Origin: Mycolicibacterium aurum | GTDB taxonomy: Bacteria > Actinomycetota > Actinomycetes > Mycobacteriales > Mycobacteriaceae | Length of the DNA: 64,000 nucleotides | NCBI RefSeq assembly: GCF_900637195.1 | Contig: NZ_LR134356.1 | Span: 5,952,001-6,016,000, forward strand | Direction: 5' to 3' | Part shown: positions 44,501-51,816 of the stretch, piece after piece | Layout: every line of letters begins with the position of its first letter | How positions within the stretch are numbered: the stretch's first letter is position 1 | Program-made: the position numbers and the translations under genes | The notes under the pieces: generated by a model | What the model saw: only the letters and a program-made list of their open reading frames with translations | Told to the model about the DNA's origin: nothing | Database searches by the model: none

Positions 44501-44772
44501 CCGTCCCTCGAGTCGTCATCGCTGTCCGAGGTCTTGCCTGCGGTCTTCTCGGCACCGGTCGAGGATGTCGATTGCGCCGAGGGCGACGACTCCCCTGTGC
44601 TGTCCGCCGCCGCCGTCCCGGTCGACGGACCCATCAGGGAGAACCCCAGCAACGCCGCGCCCATACCGGCCGACGCGGCGCCCACCTTGAGCCACTGACG
44701 TACCGGGAAGTCATCCGAACGACGCGCACGCCGAGACCGGCTCTGACGCAGTTGATCTTGATTTTTCGGCAT
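41542..44772 (-). CDS. Exported protein with two tandem zincin modules and a PEP-CTERM-like tail
   Basis: The 1076-residue protein has the same export prefix (FPVRQWLKVGAASAGMGAAL), an acidic spacer (60-195), and two copies of a module. Each consists of a helix bundle (200-250; 640-690), a cadherin-like domain (255-325; 700-770), and a metzincin-like domain with HELMHAFGW (His469-His473) and HELMHAFGF (His911-His915), distal His in SSIHHLSD and SSMSHLDD, IMNS and ELAILRDLGY. The C-terminus reads MPESPPYGMALLGFLFLARP then RRKDK: motif, short hydrophobic run and basic end. A shorter MPESPPY occurs after module one. Function unknown. Confidence 0.7.
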   Translation of the reverse strand: MPKNQDQLRQSRSRRARRSDDFPVRQWLKVGAASAGMGAALLGFSLMGPSTGTAAADSTGESSPSAQSTSSTGAEKTAGKTSDSDDDSRDGAGSDAADDADTDDAADEDADVADDDTDEDAGGDSVTGTQGSTRRDTVEAEDPAEADTVTDDRPAKIRLVQAPAAPTAAEEDEADAGVDDEEEEPPAEIKQPPAPAPPSLLPRKTWDDIVADVLDRWSDDTISWIKTLPASDDTKANLEATMWAVRRTFFNQAPTLDPVQVEGLLDGEIKGKVNADDAEGDRIVYRLVGRPQFGTVVIDDEGEYTYTPGEGFLGVDTFRVMAIDAGLHINLLNPFRALGSSAFNLINQNAIRFEFTYDGDEWTDERRAKLEEVAASLQEYFRVKKAVTLTFNVNEEDESGTLASADSERISTAPGYWRTVVQNKLQTGEDANGNEADGLISWNWGDGNVWELGDDVSAEEFDFTSVAIHELMHAFGWGSTLKAPGENQGMNREEYDRFIVTADGVNVLTNLQWSTVNDPKLTGGDRGLYFGGSNAVEAYGGYLVPLRTSTIWSGGSSIHHLSDATFAGDDQKIMNSGTEQGPAPRVFSELELAILRDLGYDTVMPESPPYAPADSEEEQSEEDEEAAAPPAPRPPAPAPASLAPRKTWNEVVAQIVDSWSASNQAWVDSLDVDEARKAELEASFAAFKRTFLNQAPTVDPVQVTGLTGDEAITGRIDAEDADGDEISYRLVSGPRLGSVVLNDDGTYTYTPGARFDGVDSFRVIAIDAGLHVNLLNPLRGIGTSAFNLINHNAITFDFTFDGEEWTVERQDKLKEVAANLGEYFRVNRPVTLTFDVDIENSDDLLASAGSPHISNLPGYWRTVVQQKLLTGRDANGSKADGTISWNFEDHQWSLDGSPSDEEYDFAATAIHELMHAFGFLSSLGGPEQESVGANRSQFDRNIVTVRGTRVFFLGGEWATLNDPKLIGEDGALYFGGRNAVAANGGYLVPLFTPAEWSQGSSMSHLDDDTYTGDDHKIMNSSEGKGPATTVFSELELAILRDLGYHVVMPESPPYGMALLGFLFLARPRRKDKSVSR

Positions 44773-44826
44773 GCCTATTGACCCCCTGGTAAGTGTTTGC
44801 TGAACGCTATACCGTCGACGACTGTT

Positions 44827-44845
44827 TTCACAGCAAATTTGTGAA
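44827..44845. promoter_or_regulatory. Inverted repeat TTCACA-N7-TGTGAA upstream of the tandem zincin gene
   Basis: TTCACA (44827-44832) and TGTGAA (44840-44845) lie 55-73 bases before the start at 44772, in an AT-rich stretch unusual for this genome. The spacing resembles a CRP/FNR-type operator in inverted order; the regulator is unknown. Confidence 0.35.
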
Positions 44846-45014
44846 TAAGTTTAGTTTTAGCTTCCGGGAGCCGGGTGCGCCGAGGAATCCCCGACAGGTG
44901 CGTCAGCTGCTGTTCACCCAATGCTCGCCTTCCGATTGCCCGATTGCCGTAACTTCTGGCGAGTCCGGCCGCCCAGCCCGCGGCCGGGATTCATGCCGGA
45001 AGGAATCTGTTGCC

Positions 45015-47087
45015 ATGGCCCTGGTGCCGCTGAATCTGCTTGTCACCCACAACGGAAAGTCCAAGCGCCAGCACGTCACCTGCGTTCACAAGTGCGGTGA
45101 CGCGTGCTCCAAGCCGGCACCGAACAAGAGTGACAACGAGTACTTCGGCGACGTGGTCAAGGCCGTGTCGCGGCGCTCGATCCTGCAGGCCGGCGGTGTC
45201 GCCGTCCTCGCGGTCGGAGCCGGTTCCGCGCTGGCCGCCTGCTCGAACACCTCCGAGCCCGCGCCGACGACGTCGTCGGCGGCCACCCCGGCCGAGCCGC
45301 CGGCCGGGATGAACTTCGCGTCCGTCGCACCCAACAGCGAAGACGCCGTCGTCGTCGCCGACGGCTATGACCAGGGGGTCGTGATCAGCTGGGGTGACCC
45401 CGTGTTGCCCGGCGCGCCGGCATTCGACGTCGCCAACCAGACCGGCGCCGCCCAGCGGGGCCAGTTCGGTTTCAACAACGACTTCGCCGGGTTGCTGCCC
45501 GTCGAAGGACAGCCCGGCCACTTCCTGCTGGTGACCAACTTCGAGTACGCCACCCCGCAGTTCATGTTCCCCGGATACCAGGCCGGCGCCCCGACGCGCG
45601 ACCAGTTCGACGTCGAGATCGCTGCCATGGGGATGGGCGTCGTCGAGGTCGAGCGCACCCCTGAAGGTGGACTGCGGCCGGTGATGGGCCGGTACAACCG
45701 CCGCATCACCGCCGACACCCCCTTCACGCTGACCGGGCCCGCGGCAGGGACCGAGTTCGTCACCACCGCAGCCGATCCTGACGGCCGCACCGTGCTGGGC
45801 ACCATCGCCAACTGTGCCGGTGGCGTAACCCCCTGGGGCACAGTGCTTTCAGGCGAAGAAAACTTCCACACCTACTTCGGCGCCGCGGAGGACTCGCCCG
45901 CACCCAGCCCGGTGGACGCGGACCGGCACGACCGCTACGGCGTCTCACTGGAGCCGTCCGAATTGCGGTGGGAAACCTTCGATCCGCGCTTCGATCTGGC
46001 CAAGACGCCCAATGAGGTCAACCGGTTCGGCTACGTCGTCGAACTGAATCCGTGGGACCCGAACTCGACCCCGGTCAAACACAGCGCGATGGGCCGGTTC
46101 AAGCACGAGGGTGCCAACATCTTCGTCACCGACGACGGCACCGTCGTCGCCTACACCGGCGACGACGAACGATTCGACTACATGTACAAATTCGTCTCGA
46201 CCCGCAAGGTCCAGCCGGGCCGGGACGCCGCGGCGATGGCCAACAACATGGCGATCCTCGACGAGGGCACGCTGTATGTCGCCAAGCTCTCGAGCGACAT
46301 CCCGGCCACCGAGATCGACGGCTCCGGAAAGCTCCCGTCGAAGGGGTCATTCGCCGGCACCGGCACCTGGCTTCCGCTGCTGCGCTCCGGACCGAACGGG
46401 CAGGCGGAGTCGCTGGTCGACGGCGTCACCGCCCAGGAGGCCGCGGTCTTCACCCGGATGGCCGCCGACAAGGCCGGCGCCACCAAGATGGACCGGCCCG
46501 AGGACTTCGAGGCCGACCCCAGGACCGGCAAGGTCTACGTCGCCCTGACCAACAATTCCGAGCGCGGCGCTGCCGGGGAGGCCGCACCGGATGCGCCGAA
46601 CCCGCGCAACGACAACAAGAGTGGGCAGATTCTCGAGATCACCGATCAGCACGCGGGCACGGACTTCACCTGGGACCTGCTGCTGGTCTGCGGTGACCCC
46701 GAAGCCGCGGACACCTACTACGGCGGCTTCGACAAGACGCAGGTCAGCCCGATCTCGTGCCCCGACAACCTGGCCTTCGACAGCCACGGCAACCTGTGGA
46801 TCTCCACCGACGGCAATGCACTCGACGGCAACGACGGTCTGTTCGCGGTGGCGCTCGACGGCCCCAACCGGGGCGAGACCAAACAGTTCCTGACCGTTCC
46901 GCTCGGCGCCGAGACGTGCGGCCCGGTGATCACCGACGACCTGGTCACGGTCTGCGTGCAACATCCCGGCGAGAACGACGAGAACAGCCTCGACAGCCCG
47001 CAGTCCCGATGGCCTGAGGGGGGTAACGGCACCGCCCGGCCGTCGGTGGTGGCGGTGTGGAAGAGCGGCGGGCAGATCGGCGTCTGA
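45015..47087 (+). CDS. PhoX-family phosphatase-like protein (DUF839), Tat-exported
   Basis: The 690-residue protein has a Tat-type signal (SRRSILQAGG, residues 52-61) and a following LAAC lipobox near residue 75. The DUF839/PhoX beta-propeller motifs follow (SWGDPVLPGAPAF, GTVLSGEENFHTYFG, KHEGANIFVTDDGTVVAYTG, PDNLAFDSHGNLWISTDG). PhoX enzymes are Ca/Fe-dependent alkaline phosphatases exported folded; this fits the predicted route. ATG 45015 follows GAAGGAAT. The substrate is inferred from the family only. Confidence 0.82.
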   Translation: MALVPLNLLVTHNGKSKRQHVTCVHKCGDACSKPAPNKSDNEYFGDVVKAVSRRSILQAGGVAVLAVGAGSALAACSNTSEPAPTTSSAATPAEPPAGMNFASVAPNSEDAVVVADGYDQGVVISWGDPVLPGAPAFDVANQTGAAQRGQFGFNNDFAGLLPVEGQPGHFLLVTNFEYATPQFMFPGYQAGAPTRDQFDVEIAAMGMGVVEVERTPEGGLRPVMGRYNRRITADTPFTLTGPAAGTEFVTTAADPDGRTVLGTIANCAGGVTPWGTVLSGEENFHTYFGAAEDSPAPSPVDADRHDRYGVSLEPSELRWETFDPRFDLAKTPNEVNRFGYVVELNPWDPNSTPVKHSAMGRFKHEGANIFVTDDGTVVAYTGDDERFDYMYKFVSTRKVQPGRDAAAMANNMAILDEGTLYVAKLSSDIPATEIDGSGKLPSKGSFAGTGTWLPLLRSGPNGQAESLVDGVTAQEAAVFTRMAADKAGATKMDRPEDFEADPRTGKVYVALTNNSERGAAGEAAPDAPNPRNDNKSGQILEITDQHAGTDFTWDLLLVCGDPEAADTYYGGFDKTQVSPISCPDNLAFDSHGNLWISTDGNALDGNDGLFAVALDGPNRGETKQFLTVPLGAETCGPVITDDLVTVCVQHPGENDENSLDSPQSRWPEGGNGTARPSVVAVWKSGGQIGV

Positions 47088-47169
47088 GCGCTCGCGCGAA
47101 GACGAGACGGCGCCGTCTGAGCGCTCGTGAGCGCGTTTGTGTCTGCTCGTGGAGGGTTACGTAGACACC

Positions 47170-47964
47170 ATGACCTTTCCCGTGCGCATCGGCGTACAGC
47201 TGCAGCCGCAACACTCACCGCGCTACGACCTGATCCGCGACGCCGTGCGCCGCTGCGAGGACATGGGCGTCGACGTCGTCTTCAACTGGGATCACTTCTT
47301 CCCGCTGTACGGCGATCCCGACGGCGCGCACTTCGAATGCTGGACGATGCTGGGCGCCTGGGCCGAGCAGACGTCGCGCATCGAGATCGGCGCGCTCGTC
47401 ACCTGCAACTCCTACCGCAACCCCGAGTTGCTCGCCGACATGGCTCGCACCGTCGATCACATCTCCGAAGGCCGGCTGATCCTCGGTATCGGATCCGGGT
47501 GGAAGCAGAAGGACTACGACGAGTACGGCTACGAGTTCGGCACGGCGGGGAGCCGGCTCGACGATCTCGCAGCCGCGATGCCGCGTATCGAAACCAGGTT
47601 TGCGGCGCTGAATCCCAAGCCGCTCCGCGACATCCCGGTGCTGATCGGGGGCGGCGGCGAGAAGAAGACGCTCCGACTGGTGGCCCAGCACGCCCACATC
47701 TGGCACTCCTTCGCCGACACCGACAGCTACCCCGACAAGTCCGAGATCCTGGCCCGCCACTGCGCCGACGTCGGCCGCGACCCGGCCGAGATCGAACATT
47801 CCGCCGGCGCCAACGGCAACAGCGCCGACGAGCTGATCGCAAACGCCGAAGCCTTGGCTGCACTGGGCGTCTCGATGCTGACAGTCGGCGTCAACGGTCC
47901 CGACTACGACCTGTCGCAGGCCGAGGCGCTGTGCCGCTGGCGGGACGAGCGCGCTGACGCGTAG
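47170..47964 (+). CDS. LLM-class F420-dependent oxidoreductase (Rv0044c type)
   Basis: The 264-residue protein has VRIGVQLQPQHSPRYDLIRD, VVFNWDHFFPLYGDPDGAHF, EIGALVTCNSYRNPELLADM and LILGIGSGWKQKDYDEYGYE, closely matching the mycobacterial Rv0044c family of F420-binding luciferase-like oxidoreductases. The ATG at 47170 is favoured because the family starts near MTFPVRIGVQ; GGAGG at 47150 is rather distant. The substrate is unknown. It lies between PhoX and the GntR gene. Confidence 0.85.
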   Translation: MTFPVRIGVQLQPQHSPRYDLIRDAVRRCEDMGVDVVFNWDHFFPLYGDPDGAHFECWTMLGAWAEQTSRIEIGALVTCNSYRNPELLADMARTVDHISEGRLILGIGSGWKQKDYDEYGYEFGTAGSRLDDLAAAMPRIETRFAALNPKPLRDIPVLIGGGGEKKTLRLVAQHAHIWHSFADTDSYPDKSEILARHCADVGRDPAEIEHSAGANGNSADELIANAEALAALGVSMLTVGVNGPDYDLSQAEALCRWRDERADA

Positions 47965-48020
47965 CCGAAGCTGCCGAACAGCCCCGAGGGCCATCGGTGC
48001 CGTGAGAGACTGGCGCCGCC

Positions 48021-48680
48021 ATGCCCAAGAAGTACGGGGTGAAGGAGAAGGACCTCGTGGTCACACACGTGGTCAATATGGTGCTGACCGGTAAGCTTCG
48101 GTCAGGAGATCGCTTGGACCGCAACGAGATTGCCCAAGAGCTCGGGCTGAGCCGGGTGCCGGTGCAAGAGGCGGTCGTCCAGTTGGAGCACGACGGCATC
48201 CTGTCGACCCGCTATCACCGTGGCGCCTACGTGGAGCGGTTCGACGAGTCAGCGGTGCGCGAGCATCATGAGCTGTACGGCCTCCTCAGCGGCCTTGCGT
48301 CCGGGCGCGCCGCCGTCGCGAGTGACCCGACGGTGATCGCCGAGCTCGATGGGGAGGTGGCGCAGATGCGGGGCGGCCGGGACGCCAAGCAGTTCGACGC
48401 TCACGCCCGCCGCTTCCGCGCAACGGTCAATGGCGAGTACGCCGGCCCGCGACTGCAGGCGGCGATCGAATCCTCGCAGACCTTCATCCCGCACAGCTTC
48501 TGGCAGACCTACGCACTGCACCGCGACACGTTGCTGCCTTCCTACGAGGCTGAGCTGACCGCAATCGGCGATAACGATGTCGAGGGCGCACGCTCGGCGT
48601 GCCTGCAGCGGTCGGAGCTCATGGCCGAGATCCTGCTGACCGAACTGGTCCGCCGCGGTGTGCTGCATCCGTCGCACTGA
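48021..48680 (+). CDS. GntR-family regulator, FCD type (Rv0043c type)
   Basis: The 219-residue protein has an N-terminal winged HTH (DRLDRNEIAQELGLSRVPVQEAV, residues about 32-54; LEHDGILSTRYHRGAYV) and an all-helical FCD ligand domain (about 80-210). The FCD fold binds small carboxylates, often with a metal. It is upstream of the fused ABC importer genes, which it may regulate. Confidence 0.88.
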   Translation: MPKKYGVKEKDLVVTHVVNMVLTGKLRSGDRLDRNEIAQELGLSRVPVQEAVVQLEHDGILSTRYHRGAYVERFDESAVREHHELYGLLSGLASGRAAVASDPTVIAELDGEVAQMRGGRDAKQFDAHARRFRATVNGEYAGPRLQAAIESSQTFIPHSFWQTYALHRDTLLPSYEAELTAIGDNDVEGARSACLQRSELMAEILLTELVRRGVLHPSH

Positions 48681-48725
48681 ACAGCCGGCGACGCCGCAGT
48701 CGCCGCCTGCGCTACGTTTCTTCGA

Positions 48726-50546
48726 ATGAGCTTCTTGCAGGTGCCCGGTCCCCTGGCGAAGACGGTGGTGAGGACGTCGATGAAGGCGTTCGTCCTCGCG
48801 CTGATCGTGGGCATGGTCGCCACCCTGGGCCTGGCGGCACCCGCAGGTGCGCAAACCGATCAATGTGCGCCGCCCGGCATCGCGAGCGCCAGCGCCCTGC
48901 CGACCAACCTGGCCGCTGCCGCCACCGGTCCTGCCGCCGACAAGTACACCACCGCCACCGTCGAGCCCTTGGACTCGGTGGACCTGAACGCTCTGGGACT
49001 CAGCAGGCCCGGAACGTTGACCGTCGGCACCCTGTCGGACGCGCCGCCGAGCATCTGCATCGACTCCGCCGGCCAGTTCACCGGCTTCGACAACGAGTTG
49101 CTGCGTGCCGTCGCCGACAAGCTCGGTCTCCAGATCAGTTTTGTGGGCACGGAGTTCTCCGGGCTGCTGGCCCAGGTGGCGGCCCGGCGGTTCGACGTGG
49201 GTTCGTCGTCGATCACCACCACCGATGCGCGGCGTCAGACCGTCGGATTCACCAACGGCTACGACTTCGGCTACTTCTCCCTCGTCGTCCCGCAGGGCTC
49301 ACCCATCACCGGGTTCGACACGCTGGCGGCGGGTCAACGCATCGGCGTCGTACAGGGCACCGTGCAGGAGGCCTACGTCATCGACACCCTGGGCCTGCAG
49401 CCGGTGAAGTTCCCCGACTACAACACCGTCTACGCCAGCCTCAAGACCGGGCAGCTCGATGCCTGGGTGGCGCCGTCGCAGCAGGCGCAGGGCACCGTCC
49501 AGCCCGGCGACCCCGCCGAGATCATCGAAAACACGTTCAGCCTGGACAATTTCATCGCGTGGGCGGTGGCCCCCGACAATCAGCCGCTGATCGATGCGCT
49601 CAACACCGGGCTGGACGCGGTCATCGCCGACGGCACCTGGGCGCGCCTATACACCGACTGGGTGCCGCGCGCGCTCCCGCCGGGCTGGAAGCCCGGCTCC
49701 AAGGCCGCCCCCGAACCGGTGCTTCCCGACTTCACCGCCATCGCCGAGGAGAACCAGAGCACCCAGGCCCCGGCGGCGCCCGTACAGCCGAGATCGACGC
49801 TGTCCCAACTGGCCGCGTCGTTTCTGGACTGGGATCTCTATAAGCAGGCCATCCCCGACCTGTTGACGACCGGCCTGCCGAACACACTGATCCTGACCAT
49901 CGCCGCCAGCATCATCGGCATCATCCTCGGGATGGCCCTTGCGGTGGCGGGGATCTCGACGAAGCGATGGCTGCGCTGGCCGGCCCGCATCTACACCGAC
50001 ATCTTCCGCGGTCTGCCGGAGGTCGTCATCATCCTGCTGATCGGCCTCGGTGTCGGACCCGTCGTCGGGCATCTCACCGGGAACAACCCGTTCCCTCTCG
50101 GCATCGCCGCACTGGGTCTGATGGCCGCCGCCTACATCGGCGAGATCTTCCGGTCCGGCATCCAGAGCGTCGATGCCGGACAGCTGGAAGCCTCACGCGC
50201 GCTGGGGTTCAGCTACCCGACATCGATGCGCCTGGTGGTCGTCCCGCAGGGTATCCGGCGGGTGCTGCCCGCCCTGATGAACCAGTTCATCTCGCTGTTG
50301 AAGGCGTCGTCGCTGGTGTATTTCCTCGGTCTGATCGCCAACCAGCGAGAGCTGTTCCAGGTGGGCCGTGACCTCAACGCACAGACCGGGAACCTGTCGC
50401 CGTTGGTGGCCGCGGGCCTGTTCTATCTGGCGCTGACCATCCCGCTCACCCACCTGGTGAACTACATCGATGCCCGGCTGCGCCGGGGACGTCGTCCCGA
50501 CGACGAAGATCCGCTGGTGCTCGCCAAGTCCCAGGAGATGAACTGA
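48726..50546 (+). CDS. Fused ABC amino-acid importer: substrate-binding protein plus permease
   Basis: The 606-residue protein has a signal sequence (hydrophobic MKAFVLALIVGMVATLGLA), a family 3 substrate-binding domain (about 95-315, PGTLTVGTLSDAPPSICIDS, GFDNELLRAVADKLGLQI), a linker, then a MetI-type permease domain (about 380-590) with a transport-ATPase contact loop EASRALGFSYPTSMRLVVVP. Fusing the binding protein to the permease is uncommon. Substrate is probably a polar amino acid. The TGA overlaps the ATG of the ATPase gene. The start could be ATG 48726 or 48780. Confidence 0.85.
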   Translation: MSFLQVPGPLAKTVVRTSMKAFVLALIVGMVATLGLAAPAGAQTDQCAPPGIASASALPTNLAAAATGPAADKYTTATVEPLDSVDLNALGLSRPGTLTVGTLSDAPPSICIDSAGQFTGFDNELLRAVADKLGLQISFVGTEFSGLLAQVAARRFDVGSSSITTTDARRQTVGFTNGYDFGYFSLVVPQGSPITGFDTLAAGQRIGVVQGTVQEAYVIDTLGLQPVKFPDYNTVYASLKTGQLDAWVAPSQQAQGTVQPGDPAEIIENTFSLDNFIAWAVAPDNQPLIDALNTGLDAVIADGTWARLYTDWVPRALPPGWKPGSKAAPEPVLPDFTAIAEENQSTQAPAAPVQPRSTLSQLAASFLDWDLYKQAIPDLLTTGLPNTLILTIAASIIGIILGMALAVAGISTKRWLRWPARIYTDIFRGLPEVVIILLIGLGVGPVVGHLTGNNPFPLGIAALGLMAAAYIGEIFRSGIQSVDAGQLEASRALGFSYPTSMRLVVVPQGIRRVLPALMNQFISLLKASSLVYFLGLIANQRELFQVGRDLNAQTGNLSPLVAAGLFYLALTIPLTHLVNYIDARLRRGRRPDDEDPLVLAKSQEMN

Positions 50547-51286
50547 TGGCCACCGAGACGCACGCGGTTTCGCTGACCGCCAAGGACATTCACCTGTCCC
50601 TCGGGAAGAACGCCGTGCTGCGCGGAGTCGACCTCGACGTCGCCGCCGGATCCAGCACCGCGGTGATCGGACCGTCCGGCTCGGGAAAGTCCACCCTGCT
50701 GCGGACGCTCAACCGGCTGTACGAACCCGACCGGGGCGACATCCTGCTGGACGGACGTTCGGTGCTCAAAGACGACCCCGACCAGCTCCGGCAACGGATC
50801 GGCATGGTGTTCCAGCACTTTCAGTTGTTCCCGCATCGCACCGTCCTCGACAACGTGGCGCTGGCTCCGCGCAAGCTCAAGCGCCTCAGCGCCGACGACG
50901 CGCGCGACCTCGGCCTCGCCCAGTTGGACCGGGTGGGTCTGCGGCACAAGGCGGATGCCCGGCCGTCGACTCTGTCGGGCGGACAGCAGCAGCGCGTCGC
51001 GATCGCCCGGGCACTGGCGATGTCACCCCAGGTCATGTTCTTCGACGAAGCGACGTCGGCGCTGGACCCCGAACTCGTCAAAGGGGTCCTCGAGCTCATC
51101 GCCGACCTCGCCGCCGGCGGAATGACGATGGTGGTGGTGACCCACGAGATGGGCTTCGCCCAGTCCACCGCCGACACCGTGGTCTTCATGGATCACGGGC
51201 AGGTCGTCGAAACGGGACCGCCAGCGCAACTGTTCGAAGCCGCCGAGACCGACCGCCTGCGCAGGTTCCTGTCCCAGGTGCTCTGA
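50546..51286 (+). CDS. ABC transporter ATP-binding protein, polar amino-acid type
   Basis: The 246-residue ATPase has Walker A GPSGSGKST (residues about 40), Q-loop MVFQHFQLFPHRTVLDNV, signature LSGGQQQRVAIARALAM (about 140), Walker B VMFFDEATSALD (about 165) and the H-loop VVVTHEMGFAQST. It pairs with the fused binding/permease protein, with an overlapping start (TGATG). The family match is GlnQ/HisP-like. Confidence 0.92.
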   Translation: MATETHAVSLTAKDIHLSLGKNAVLRGVDLDVAAGSSTAVIGPSGSGKSTLLRTLNRLYEPDRGDILLDGRSVLKDDPDQLRQRIGMVFQHFQLFPHRTVLDNVALAPRKLKRLSADDARDLGLAQLDRVGLRHKADARPSTLSGGQQQRVAIARALAMSPQVMFFDEATSALDPELVKGVLELIADLAAGGMTMVVVTHEMGFAQSTADTVVFMDHGQVVETGPPAQLFEAAETDRLRRFLSQVL

Positions 51287-51363
51287 TCTGCCGGACACGA
51301 CTTGGCGAAAATCGCCCCGACCGCACAACTCGGCGGCGACCTAGAGGTTAGACTGTCGAAATT

Positions 51364-51804
51364 ATGGTGGCCACCGAAGCACGGGTCAGCGAGCTCGCTG
51401 GCGAGTTGCAGCGCGTGCTGTCGAAGGTGCTGTCGGTGATGCGGCACACCGGGCGCACCGCGACGTCCGGTGACCTGACGCTGGCCCAGTTGTCCATTCT
51501 GCTCACCCTGTTCGATCAGGGCCCGATGCGCATGACCGAGTTGGCCGCCCACGAACGGGTGCGCACGCCCACCACGACGGTCGCGATCCGCCGCTTGGAG
51601 AAGCTCGGGCTCGTCAAGCGCGACCGTGACCCGTCCGACCTGCGCGCCGTGCTCGTCGACATCACCCCGGAAGGTCTCGAGCAGCACCGGGAAGCGTTGG
51701 CCTCCAGGCAGGCTCATCTGGCGGCACTGTTGAGCAAGCTCAGCGAGGAAGAACTCGACGCACTTTCCATGGCGCTCGCACCGCTGGCCCGCATCGCCGA
51801 GTAG
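51364..51804 (+). CDS. MarR-family regulator (Rv0042c type)
   Basis: The 146-residue winged-helix protein has TLAQLSILLTLFDQGPMRMT, VRTPTTTVAIRRLEKLGLV and DRDPSDLRAVLVDITPEGLEQ. MarR dimers usually sense small aromatic molecules. A TAGACT -10 box lies ten bases before the ATG. It runs tail-to-tail into the GgH gene; its target may be the ABC genes or GgH. Confidence 0.86.
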   Translation: MVATEARVSELAGELQRVLSKVLSVMRHTGRTATSGDLTLAQLSILLTLFDQGPMRMTELAAHERVRTPTTTVAIRRLEKLGLVKRDRDPSDLRAVLVDITPEGLEQHREALASRQAHLAALLSKLSEEELDALSMALAPLARIAE

Positions 51805-51816
51805 CGGTTCAGCCGT

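Noticed and set aside
42916-44781. Long plus-strand frame (621 codons) opposite the tandem zincin gene
   Set aside because: It is a high-GC antisense shadow; the minus-strand frame shows clear domains and the plus frame is low-complexity.
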